From Diphasiastrum complanatum (lineage: Eukaryota > Streptophyta > Lycopodiopsida > Lycopodiales > Lycopodiaceae): a stretch of DNA of 64,000 bases. This document shows, piece by piece, positions 8,470 to 19,042 of this stretch. Within the stretch, counting starts at the first letter, position 1. Each line of letters opens with the position of its first letter. The translations under genes were made by a program, and so were the position numbers. The stretch is from the NCBI GenBank assembly GCA_029204225.1, contig CM055110.1, positions 1,635,672 through 1,699,671 of the forward strand, in the 5' to 3' direction. The notes beneath the pieces were generated by a model. The model ran no database searches, was not told where the DNA came from, and saw only the letters and a program-made list of their open reading frames with translations.

Positions 8470-10585
8470 ACAACTGGGTTGAGGGTTGGGCCCTATTGTT
8501 CCACTGAAATATAGGCTGAATTTAGCAGACCAAACTTCAACCGAACCATATGGACACATCAACGACGTATCCATTAAGATTGCTGGTCTTAAGTTTACAG
8601 TTGATTGCATAGTATTAGATCTCCCACAAGATAATTCTAGCTACAAATTTTTGTTAGGAACTACATGGGTAACAAATGCTGAAGTAGTTCAAGATTGGAA
8701 GAAACAACACATGATCTTTGGGAATCGAGATCAAAGGATATTAGTAGATTACTCCACTGGTAAAACAAAACCAGTATGAGAGGAAGACGAATGTTCCTCT
8801 ACCACATGTGATGGGGGAAGGGGGGGGGGTGTGTACCAATATCATTAATTGGGGACACGTATTAGCAACCATTGATTGGATAGATGCTAATCGATGTAGT
8901 AATGAGGTAATGTCCGATTTCGAAAGTCCAATAACGATCACATCTAGAAATATAGATCAGCCAATTATGGTTGCTTTTTATGTTTCTTATGTTAACGTAG
9001 AGCTCATTCAGACAGAATGGCTTCCAAGCCCGTCGATTAACGCTCCCATAGCAATCACAGATGAAAGCATTATGTTGACAATGATTGACAAAGATCTGAA
9101 TGATGAGCAAATACTTCACTATCTAGATCCACAATCATCCTACCTTACAAGAATACCAAAAGAGATTAAGCTACCATCTCCTTTTGCACATGTAGATGAA
9201 TGCATTCTGAAGAATGTAGCACAACCTAGTCGATTAACCGATCGTCATCTGCATGATAAGTTATATGAATGGGATAATCCGAGAGATGAAATCAATAGTA
9301 CTCTAGATCCGAACTCACAGCTCAACCACATACTCAGATTCCTCCATCTATGGGTATTAATAAACTCAAGATTACCATTTCACTAAATAAACTGCTCCCT
9401 ATCATACACTCAAGGTTAACCAAGAAACAAAAGCAGATCCGCCAAAAGATGAAACAACCAATTGCTCATCTCACTGAGCCACACACTGACGACTTAACTA
9501 ATGTTGCTTCATGTTCAAGGCCATGCCCCAGTAGAGCCCCATCCTTACCCGAGAAGATCCCTGTGCATAACAAAACCCCTGGACTCGATGTACCCAAGAA
9601 AAATTATCAGATTGTTCCCTAGGAGATGTTCCTATTGCGTTGCCTCAACTGAAGTGTGAGCAAACCTGTGACTCATCTTCATTCGATGGGCCAGCTAAGA
9701 CTGTTCCACTAAATCTGAAAGATCCAAATGAGAATGATGACAGATTCATACATATAGGAGCCCATCTTGATAGACGATAGCATTTAAACTTAGAAAAGCT
9801 CTTACAAAAATATCGTGACGTCTTTGCATGGACCTATAAATAAATGAAAGGTATACCACCTGAAATAGCAGTACACTCCATACCATTAGTAGATGGTGAA
9901 AGGCCAGTCCAAGCCAAACCTTACCGGTGTAATCCACTTTACAGAGAGAAGATCAAAGAAGATATACAGAGATTATTGGCTGTAGGTTTCATTAAAGAAA
10001 TAGAGCATACAACATGGTTATCCCCAATAGTGGTGGTACCCAAGAAGAATGGTAAGTTACGGATATGTGTGGATCTAAAAGAACTGAATAAAGTCAAAAA
10101 GAAGGACCACTTCCCTTTACCATTAACCGATGCTATATTAGAAGAGATGGCAAGATCCGAGGCAATTAGATTTTTGGATGGTTTATGTGCTTATTTCTTA
10201 TCTGATTAGATCCAAAGGACATTCATAAGACTACGTTTGCCACAAAGTTTGGTACATATGCATATCAAGTAATGCCATTTAGACTTTGCAATGCTCCATC
10301 CACATTTTAGAGAGTAATGTAGTTTGCGTTTAAAGATTTACTGCATAAGATTTTAGAAATCTATCTTGATGATATTGGTGTTAAATCTAAAGCTTGTGAT
10401 CATCTTGATTGTCTTGAAAAAGTTTTAATCCAATGTAGAAATATGGAATCTCTTTGAATCCAGAGAAATGTCAGATTTGGGTAGCACATGGTGTTGTCTT
10501 AGGACACATCATATCCAAAGATGGTATATCCACGGACCTAGTCGAGGTGAGAGTCATCCTAGACATGCCGCTACTGGCCACAGTA
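8470..10585 (+). pseudogene. Ty3/gypsy protease, spacer and reverse transcriptase remnant
   Basis: Protease region 8486-8776 (FLLGTTWV...EVVQDWKKQHM). A spacer (about 8780-9620) carries the NDEQILHYLDP motif shared with two other gypsy remnants in the window. RT 9780-10580: YRDVFAWTYK, KGIPPEIAVHSIPLVDG, WLSPIVVVPKKNGKLRICVDLKELN, DHFPLP and, after a frameshift near 10200, FGTYAYQVMPF, NAPSTF and IYLDDI. Stops include TGA 8777, TAG 9620, TAG 9778, TAA 9841 and two TAG near 10308 and 10317. A poly-G run near 8820-8828 sits in the spacer. The RT ends abruptly at a copia LTR piece at 10589. Gag is missing. Confidence 0.75.
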
Positions 10586-10588
10586 AAG

Positions 10589-10790
10589 TGCTGGATTATT
10601 CTCCTTTCTACTAATCGACTAATCAGTTTTTAATCTTCATCCAATTGTTTATCGAGTTCTACGGATTTTCCCGTGTTTTACACAGTCTACAAAATTACAA
10701 GTGTTTTTACAAAGTCTATAGAAATACATGGAGTTTGACAACAGTGTCACCTTTTTTGCATTTTTCGCTTGTCAAAAATTTCGAGAAAAC
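10589..10790 (+). mobile_element. Copia LTR family 2, truncated copy
   Basis: It matches the first ~200 bp of the LTR at 2900 (GGATTATTCTCCTTTCTACT..., TTTTTAATCTTCATCCAA) with about one difference per ten bases, and has a small insertion near 10725-10745. No polypurine tract precedes it; it interrupts the gypsy RT. Confidence 0.7.
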
Positions 10791-10952
10791 TGTGAAAATT
10801 GTCAACATTTCCTAGCTAGTTTGAGGCCTAAATTGGCAATTTTTGTACATAGTTTTGGATCTAACCTTTCACACGTGTGAAAGAAACCTAGATACTTTTA
10901 TTCTAGTATATATTTCATGTTGAAGAAGTCTCAAACTTCGGGACCTTCTAAA
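10791..10952 (+). mobile_element. Copia LTR family 1, 162-bp truncated copy
   Basis: It equals 1912-2073 except for one base (GAGACC versus AAACC after the palindrome). It begins exactly at the LTR 5' end (TGTGAAAATTG) and stops abruptly at CTTCTAAA. It is joined to a truncated family 2 LTR on the left and gypsy integrase sequence on the right. Confidence 0.85.
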
Positions 10953-11440
10953 GGCACTTCTCATCCGACAGTACTGCTAAGAAAATTTTATAAGCCAAGA
11001 TACTGGTGGACGACATTATTTAAAGATACTTATGCACAAATTAGAACATGCGATGACTGTTAAAGAATAAACACGAGTCCTCAACACGCTGATTTTATGC
11101 CTTTAACTTCAATAGCCGAAGGAGAAGCATTTCATAAAGGGGGGATTGATTTTGTAGGGCCAATTAGCCCAACCACACGAGGTACTCAGTCCAGATATAT
11201 CTTAGTGGCCACTGACTATGCTAGAAATTGGGTAGAGGCTAGAGCGACGAAACAAGCCGCTGCCAAAGTCACAGCCAAGTTTTTATATGAAGATATTATC
11301 ACCCGATTCGGCTATTTGATAGAGTTAGTAAGTGAAAGAGGGACTCACTTCCTCAATGACGTTGTACATAATCTCCTGACCCTCTATGCTATTACAATTG
11401 AGAGATACACCGAAAGATTGAAGTGCTTTACAAATCTAAA
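10953..11440 (+). pseudogene. Ty3/gypsy integrase fragment
   Basis: The zinc-finger segment is visible (H...FYKPRYWWTTLFKDTYAQIRTCDDC, then a TAA at about 11063). The integrase core from 11097 reads GGIDFVGPISPTTRGT with the first catalytic Asp, YILVATDYARNWVEA, and FGYLIELVSERGTHF where the second catalytic Asp (usually SDRGTHF) is Glu. Homology stops before the third catalytic residue. It is dead. Confidence 0.75.
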
Positions 11441-11455
11441 CACAGGAAGACGAGC

Positions 11456-11962
11456 ATGGCATTTACAGCTGCTGAATTTGAGTTTATGGTTGGAAGCATC
11501 GCCGTTCCAGTTAGCTTGAGTCTAATGGACGTACAAGAAACACAATAGTGGTATGATGAGGCACAACCAGTGTTCCGGAAGCTGGAGTTTACAAATCTTC
11601 TGACCAAGGGCTTCCAAAGCCATTTCCTCATGACAACAGCCTACAATAACTATAACCCCACTTTGAAAGCATTTTCATTCAGACTTTCAAGGAGAGTTTA
11701 CACCACGTTTACTGTGCCGCTAGCGACCACGGATCTGATGGACTTCCGATTCCCAGAAGGACCCATCGGAATGACAAAGAAGCTGAAAGAATTAGAGATT
11801 TCCCAACACCTCCAATTCCTGGATACATTAGTGGATAATCATAAGAACAAGGATGGTTACTTGCTAGAAGCCATCAAGAGCAAGGAGATGGATGCCGCTT
11901 GCACGTGTCTAACCAAGTATACCCACAAGCTACATCTATCGTATTCAGACCGACTTCGATAG
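11456..11962 (+). pseudogene. Retroelement accessory ORF, N-terminal domain (copy 1)
   Basis: A frame starting MAFTAAEFEFMVGSIAVPV runs 168 codons with a single in-frame TAG at 11546. It aligns by eye along its length with the minus-strand frame near 25.5-25.0 kb: WYDEAQPVFRKLEF / WYQQAESFFKEIEF, AYNNYNPTLKAF / AYANYHTMARSC, and NKDGYLLEAI / NKDGYRLEAI followed by an AAC.YLTR-like motif. I do not recognise the domain; it looks mostly helical. It directly follows a gypsy integrase fragment, so it may be an extra ORF of a gypsy-like element. Confidence 0.55.
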
Positions 11963-13750
11963 TTCGAAGTCTGTCCTACTTGATCACAACTTCAAAATCA
12001 TTGGATCAATACAATCAATTTCAGAGCATTAGATCGGTGTTAGATTTAGTTTTGCAAAAGCATATTAGGTGTGGAATTAGAGCAACAATTCGACACAGAC
12101 TATCAGTCATACAAATAATTTAATCTACAAATAAAGTTATCTGCAAGCAAGAATCGATCTGAACTGAATAAATGAGCATTCAATTAACATATATCCTAAT
12201 TACAAGTCAATGTTCATGGTAACATCGATCAATTACGGGTGGTCTCTCACCCCGATCGTTCAGATCGCAAATGATGGTACATGATTCAAGTCGCTCCTCG
12301 AAGTAAACAAATTTTTGAGGATAGAGGTCATGGACGACATGGTGCTACCAACTGATGTACCTGAACAAGATCGTGATGCTAAAGATGACACTTTTTTTCG
12401 ACATTTGCAGCAGACCACTGATGTTGTTTAAAAGCTCCAAGGGAATAAGTCAAGAATGATAGAGGCCTTCACCAATAAAATGCCAGTCGTGTCGTCGCAA
12501 AAGAGATCAGCTTCTTGATAACTTCAAAGCACATGACTGTGTATGAAAAAAAAAAAAGTCATACAAGTCTCTAGATACAATTGCTACAATTCAAAGAGTT
12601 CTCAAACTGTGCATGCTTCACAAGCAAATGGTGATATTGAGCGTGATGCATCATTATAGATGGATCGACATCGCTCAACACAACTTCTCGATTGTTCTCG
12701 TTGTCACCATCGCCATCAGCTTGTGAAGATCAACTTATTAATAAAGAAGCTATAGGAGATATTTGGGTAGAACTAGAGATAGACTCATTTGGTTTGGTGG
12801 ATTTGTTGCATGATGATGCAACAAATGATAACGAGGAATTAGCAAGTGAATAAGTGAAATCGTATGATGTATTGCAACTTTTTATAATATTAATCACATT
12901 TCTCACAGATGCAATTGTATTGTATTATTTGATTAGTCGACATCAAACAAAAAGTTGACGCATGTGAGTACACAAATTGTGATCATGATATTGTGGTGAT
13001 ACATAATTTTCTATTTTCACTTGTGTATATGGCCCCTATAGAAAATGAAATTCCATGTATATTGATAAACAACAATTTTCAAAAATATCTTCCATTTGTG
13101 TTATGTAACATTCCGAGGTTTATACTAAGGTGTGTTCTTTCATTAGTGTTGGTATTACCCTCAGCTAGCAGAGAGCATTTCTGAAAGTCTATAGCTTCTT
13201 TATAAGCCTCCTTATTACCCTCGGTTAGCAGAATGATTTTGGGATTTGGAAATGTCCTTGGCCTCCTTATAACCCTCCATATAAGCCTCTTAAAATCATA
13301 TTTAAAGTTGCAAGGCTTATTTCAAGGCCAACCTTAAAAAAAGTTAAAAAAAGCGCTGGAAATTGTGCGTTTTGTTGTAGTGTATTAATATGTACATTCA
13401 TGTTTGATGCCATTTATGGAGTAATTCGACTTTGATACTTGTTGAGTCTTTGTTTAGCAAATACATTTCAAATCTACGATTTTCATTTGATAACTCTTGA
13501 ACACATTGAGTTACTAATTAGTAAGCACGTAAACATGTCAATTTGACATTTCAATGACAGTACCAAGGGAGATCGTCATCAAGTACGATATTAGAGTGAC
13601 GAATAGTTGTTGAGGATGGTTTATGTGATTTTTCCTAGTGCAATCTAGATGCTTCCATAATGCATTAATGTGTGGCTAAGCATATAGGTTGAGTCAGTTT
13701 TATAGCACTTAGTGTGTTCAACCAAAGTGGAATCCATGGGAGCAAAAGTT
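11963..13750. other. No gene recognised
   Basis: AT-rich sequence without long frames or family motifs. It holds an A-run near 12547 and a short duplicated phrase (TTATTACCCTC.G.TAGCAGA near 13150 and 13213). Nothing else can be supported. Confidence 0.4.
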
Positions 13751-13759
13751 AATGGCAAA

Positions 13760-14260
13760 ATTTGTTTATATGCACCTTCCAGTTGCCAGAAGGTCAACAT
13801 AGAAAGATTTACCTTTTTTTACATGCACATTCCGTCTGGAATGTGCATGTAAACAAAAATTTATGACAAAAGAATATTGAAAAAGAAAGTAGAAATAGAA
13901 ATTATGACAGAGAAGGACATCTCCTTGAGGCATTATGCCCTAAGAAGGGCATACGGCCTTGGACTACCACCCTCAGGGCAGACGCCGTTCCTGGGCGGAA
14001 TGCCTTTGGACGGAGACCTTCCTCTCTTCCCTCTCCCCCCCAATCTCATTTTACTTTTTTAATAAAGAGAAGGGAGGCGCCTCACAGAATGGAATCTATG
14101 CATCTCCTCCCGTTTTTTTCTATTTTGAAACTTTTCTTGACATGCACCTTCTCGAAGTTGGAAGGTGCAAAATATACGGCAAAAGAATCATAAAAGAAAA
14201 AGTAAAAACTGAAATTACGAGAGGGAAATTAGTCTCCTTAGGGCATTCTGACTGAGGAAA
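13760..14260. repeat. Two diverged tandem units with hairpin cores
   Basis: Unit 1 (about 13760-13945) and unit 2 (about 14110-14260) share the order hairpin, GGCAAAAGAAT-like stretch, AAAAGAAA.TA.AAA, GAAATTA.GA, TCTCCTTRGGGCATT. Unit 1 contains a perfect hairpin at 13818-13853 (16-bp arms, 4-base loop GTCT). Unit 2 has a weaker one (GCACCTTC / GAAGGTGC, 14143-14168). A GC-rich segment (about 13920-14080) separates them. Origin unknown; possibly a MITE family or a segmental duplicate. Confidence 0.5.
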
Positions 14261-14345
14261 GGCTTCTGACAGAGCCTTTCTTGCTTGGAGCCCTGGGGCG
14301 AGGGCGGGAGCCCTAGGGCAGGCCCCAACCAACAAGGAAGGCATC
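13920..14345. other. GC-rich island upstream of the pectate-lyase pseudogene
   Basis: Base composition is clearly richer in G and C than in the flanks, with repeated GGGC/GCCC words (for example GAGCCCTGGGGCGAGGGCGG near 14288). Frames here are short and overlap on both strands; none is convincing as a gene. Confidence 0.35.
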
Positions 14346-14387
14346 CCTCTGGCATTCCCCTAAGTAATGTTATTCTCGGAAGATTTT

Positions 14388-14440
14388 GGCCGTACGGTAC
14401 GGCCGTACGTGTGGATTAGATTTTTTTTCCGGGCCGTACG
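14388..14440. repeat. Clustered GGCCGTACG motifs
   Basis: GGCCGTACG occurs at 14388, 14401 and 14433, and CCGTACGG is self-complementary. The cluster lies immediately before the ATG-like start of the pseudogene and replaces the CT-rich leader seen in the intact copy. Confidence 0.5.
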
Positions 14441-15264
14441 ATGACAAATTACGTGGATTTTTTTCTGATGGCGATTTGTGTTGCGATCCTTCTGGTAACA
14501 ACGGAGTGTAGAGAAGGCATTAGACTTTCTTCACAGAGCAGCTGAAACAGTTGTCGTCGACTACAGCAATTGTCGATCACAGATTAATACTGCAATAGAG
14601 GCGCTATGCTTGGCAAAGACTTACCTTGTGGAGCAGGATGAATACCATGATCTGATGGTTCAGCTACGAAGTGCCAAGAAAGCACTCTCTTCCTGCAACA
14701 GCACCACCGCCACATGGAAAACTGTATAAATCCTAGTTGCTATTGTCTCTCTATCGATTCATCATTAGCAAAAGCTTCTGTAAATGGCGTCGTTTTTTGA
14801 TCAAAAAATTGTTGACATGGTGTATTTACTTATATTCAAGCAATCTTCTTCAATTCGTGAAGAATACTAAGAATATTCTTATACGTCATCTGTGGTGGAA
14901 AATAAAATGAAGAAACCTCCAACTATTAACCTTTTATCTGTAGATCATCGCATCGAAATTGTATCCCCTGAATATGTTGGCTCTCCCAGTCACGCTTGAT
15001 TTGTCAATCTGTAGAGTTGAGGTGTCTTCCTTAAACTATAAAATTACTATACTACTTACAGACATTCTATATGTCCAATATGATCGAACCATGTCACACC
15101 TTTCAATCATAAGCAACTCTGCATGATGCTATTCCCGAAAGGGGCATCCTAACCAAGAACAGGCACTTCTCTAATTGGCTATTCACTAGAAACGCACCGA
15201 TTTCATAGATGCTGTAGATACCATCGTCAGAAAGGAGCTAGTTATCAACGGAATTTGAACTGTA

Positions 15265-17848
15265 TCAGAACTATTTCCTTACTTGGGCTTGATAATTTGT
15301 ATGTCATAGAAGGTTGGGACACATTGGAGGGCACATTGGAGGTTGGGACACATTGGAGGGCACAATCTGCAGAGGATGGCCAAAGAAAAGATGCTCTGGG
15401 GATTTACAGACCAGAGGAAACGATAGACATATGCGAAGCTTGCATATTTGGAAAGCAACATAAAGAGCCATTTTCGGATGGAGCGATGGACAGATCAACC
15501 GAGGTTATCAACCTGATACACAGTGATGTATGTGGACCGATGGAGTCCACATCAATGAGAGAATCAAGATACTTCATTACGTTCATTGACGATTGCTCCA
15601 GGAGGGTCAGAATATGGACACTCAAACAGAAGAGCCAGGCACTGGAAAGCTTCAAGGCTTTCAAGTAGGTAGCCGAGAATGAAACATGAAGAAAGATCAA
15701 AAGAATAAGAAGTGACAATAGAGGGGAATACAGAAGTAGAGAATTCAATAGCTTCTACAAGAACCATGGAATCTCAAGGGAATTCACTGCTCCATACAAC
15801 CCTCAGCAAAACTCGGACCATCATGGAGATGGTCAGGTGCATGTTGCATGAAGGTGACTTGCCAAAATTCCTTTGGGCTGAGGTGGCGGTGACAACATGC
15901 CATATCATCAACAGGTTGCCAACCAGAGCGTTAGATGGAAAAACGCCATATGAGGTGTGTTACAGGAGAAAGCCCAATGTCAATTACTTGAGAGTATTTG
16001 GGTGTGCTGCCTTCATGCATGTACCCAAGGAGAAGAGGAAAAAATTGGATTCCTGAGGACAGAGGTGCATCTTTGTCGGATACCCTGATGGCACGAAAGG
16101 GTACAAGATGTATAACCCAGCCACAAAAATGTTCATCGTTAGCAGGGACGTCATATTTGATGAGGATTCCATAGGATATCATGAGGCTCAAGCAAGCAGC
16201 ACAACAAAGGCGCCCGAAAGCTCTGTGATAATTATGACAAAAGAACCGATTTTAATATCGGATAGTAGTGAGGGGACTCAACAACTGGAAAGGATGGCTG
16301 AAGATAGCACATCAAAACATGCAATAGGAGAGGATCGGGAGCAAGATGGTGGTGGAAATGAGTTCGGAGGACAGATGTCTCGGAAAAATGCACTAGGGAG
16401 TCCACTCGCAGAGCATGTGGAAGAGAGGAGGCCTTCCAGAATGAAGAGGGAACCCCACAGATATGACGATATGGTCTTCATGATTAAAGAGCACGGAGCA
16501 GAGCCTGTGAACTTTTAGGAATCAGAGGATTCTGGCATGTGGCACCAAGCCATGCTAGAAGAGATGAAGTCCATACATTAGAATAATGCATGGGAACTAG
16601 TACATCTGCCAAAAGGGAGAAAGGCCATAGGCTGCAAATGGGTGTCCAAAATGAAATATGATGCAGATGGATGAATAGAGAGGTACAAGGCAAGGATAGT
16701 CGCAAAGGGGTACACTCAGATAGAGGGGATAGATTTTGACGAAACTTTCACCCCAGTTGTGAGAACTGGATCAATCAGAATCCTATTGGCATGGGATGCA
16801 TTGAACGACATGGAGATCTATCAGTTGGACATCAAGACCGCGTTCTTGAATGGAGACCTAAGCGAGGATGTATACATGATGTAGCGTGAGGGCTTTGAGC
16901 AAGGAGTTCTTGTGTGCAAATTGAAGAAGGCGCTGTATGGACTCAGACAAGTGTCTAGAGTATGGTACGAGAGGATAGAGCCGTTTCTCGTGAGCAGAGG
17001 TTTTCAAAGATGTAGCACAGTGGGAATAATGTCAAAACTATGGACCAGTGCAAAGGGGAACTCAAGGCAGAATTTGACTTAGGAGACTTACACTATTGCC
17101 TGGGGATCCAAATAAGCATAAGTAGAAAGGAGGGATGGATTCACTTCAATCAAGAAAGGCACATCATAAACATGATTTCAAGATATGGGATGATGGATGC
17201 TTCTCCAGTTGGCACGCCACTAGATCCAAGGATTACTAATGTACGCCATGGTATGTACAAGGCCAGATATATCAAGTGCAACAGGCAAGCTGAGCCAATA
17301 CTTGATGGATCCTGGAGTAGACCACTGGCAGGCTGCCAAGTGAGTGTTGAGGTATTTGAAAGGCACATCAAAGCATGGCCTGTGTTATCAGGGATCCTGT
17401 GGCAGAATCGATGGATACGTGGATTCAGATTGGGCGGGAGATATTGCTGATCACAAGTTTTCATGTGGATATGTATTCTTGATGGGAAACGCAGCAGTAA
17501 GTTGGGCGAGTTCCAAACAAAAGTCTGTGGCTTTATCATCAGCTAATGGCTCTGTGTCAAGGAGCAAAGGAGCACTATGGATCAGCAACTTCTATGACAA
17601 TCAAGGGTGCATATTTATATGTAGGAATGGAGGGCTTCATAAGAGAAGCAAACATATTGACATTTAGTATCATTTTGTCAAAGATCTAGTACAGGATGGG
17701 AGGATGATTCTTGAGTAGTGCTCGACTAGGAGCATGGTGGAAGATATAATGACAAAGGCACTGGCAAAAGATAGATTCACTCAGCTCAGAGATGCCATGG
17801 GATTATAAGAAGCCAAGAGGGGCAATGGCTAAAATTGAGATGGGGATT
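15265..17848 (+). pseudogene. 5'-truncated copia in intron 1 of pseudogene A
   Basis: Order: GAG-pre-integrase with zinc-finger end (ETIDICEACIFGKQHKEPF), integrase (HSDVCGPME, FITFIDDCSRR, RIRSDNRGEY), deletion of the ERKN segment near 15805, KTPYEVCYRRKPN, RT (CKWVSKMKY, YKARIVAKGYTQ, DFDETFTPVV, LDIKTAFLNGDL, LYGLRQ), deletion of the YVDD segment near 17035, DLGDLHYCLGIQ, and RNase H (YLKGTSKHGL, DSDWAGD, DIMTKAL). Nine in-frame stops, at 15666, 15687, 16054, 16516, 16579, 16672, 16882, 17665 and 17716, are six TAG and three TGA, with no TAA. A 28-bp tandem duplication lies at about 15312-15367. The 5' LTR, gag and protease are missing. Confidence 0.85.
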
Positions 17849-18170
17849 GTTGGGGGCACAACGCTGGGTGCTCGATGTTGCGCATCGAGCACCGGGTGCA
17901 TGACGGGAGTCATGCACCCACCATCTCTTGTGCATCAACGACAATTGTAGCCATACAATGTAGATACAAGGGAGTGTGGTGAGCCTTCATCTTGGCATGA
18001 AAGATGAAGCAGTTCGTAGTTGATGACACGTAGGTAGGGTCGATCATTTTTGAAAATTGGAGTGCATCTCGCACACGAATATATGTACATAGCATATGAA
18101 TGGAAAACATGAGTTTTGTGCACGATCTTGCGAGTGACATCGTGTTCTTGATTATGGAATGATCTCTGTT
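17849..18170 (+). mobile_element. 3' LTR of the intronic copia
   Basis: A purine tract (GAGATGGGGAT) precedes TGTTGGGGGCACAACG at 17849. GGTGCTCGATG / CATCGAGCACC (about 17868-17891) forms a hairpin near the LTR start, followed by GGTGCATGAC / GTCATGCACC. The right end is uncertain; intron sequence like copy B is regained by about 18250. Confidence 0.55.
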
Positions 18171-18984
18171 TGCTTACGTTCTGATTGTTCTGACTATGTT
18201 TGATAGATAATTGGATCCTGTTTCTATTTTGCTGTGAGTTAATCATCATTATTTTGGATTGTTTGTTGTGTAGGTGGACTTGGGGAGAATTCTCCTGCAC
18301 TTGGTAAAGTGTGCACTGAACAATGTTGAAGCATAGAGTCATTGAGCATGTTGCTGAGCCATTCGGCCTTCTACCCAAATGGTGAACCGCATTCGATATT
18401 CAACCGAAAAGGCATTAAAATTCACCGTACGTATCTTTCATGAAAAAAACACTTAAACCATCCATTCTTAATTTTTTACTTCTTTTTTTTTCTTGAACAT
18501 CATGTTGCAAGTTAGCAAAAGAATTTAGATATACATTTATAACCCCACTACCCAATTATGACCACGCAATTTACTTAAATTAAGATAACCCAACTATCAT
18601 GCATTCGCTGCTGAAATTGTTTTGAAAGGTTATTTGGAATATATAGTTGTACAAAATATATAATTTGGTGATGAAGAGTGTGAAAGAGCATTATGCAATT
18701 TTCTTGCATGGATCATTTAGGAAAAAACACTAAAATGTGCTTCTTTTTCATGTGGACATGCACCATGCATGATTTTTACAAAATTAAAATTTAAGCGTTC
18801 ATAGTATTCGGACCTCCAAGTGAACTTTCAGATGTCCATTCATGATGGCATTCTTGGTTCCTGCATTGAAATTCATTTTATTGTTCCTGTAGAATGAAAC
18901 CATTTCGTTCAGTCATATTCTTGATCTTTTACACCGTAGCTAGATCTGTTCGAAATTTGCTCTTTAAACTAGAAGATTGAAAAT

Positions 18985-19042
18985 CACATGCTGACACTTG
19001 TCACACGTGCTGACACTTGTCACTCGTGCTGTCACACGTCAG
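18985..19042. repeat. Short tandem repeat in intron 2 of pseudogene A
   Basis: About three units of 19-20 bp (GTGCTGACACTTGTCAC and variants). The intact copy has only part of one unit at the corresponding place, so the expansion happened after duplication. Confidence 0.6.
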
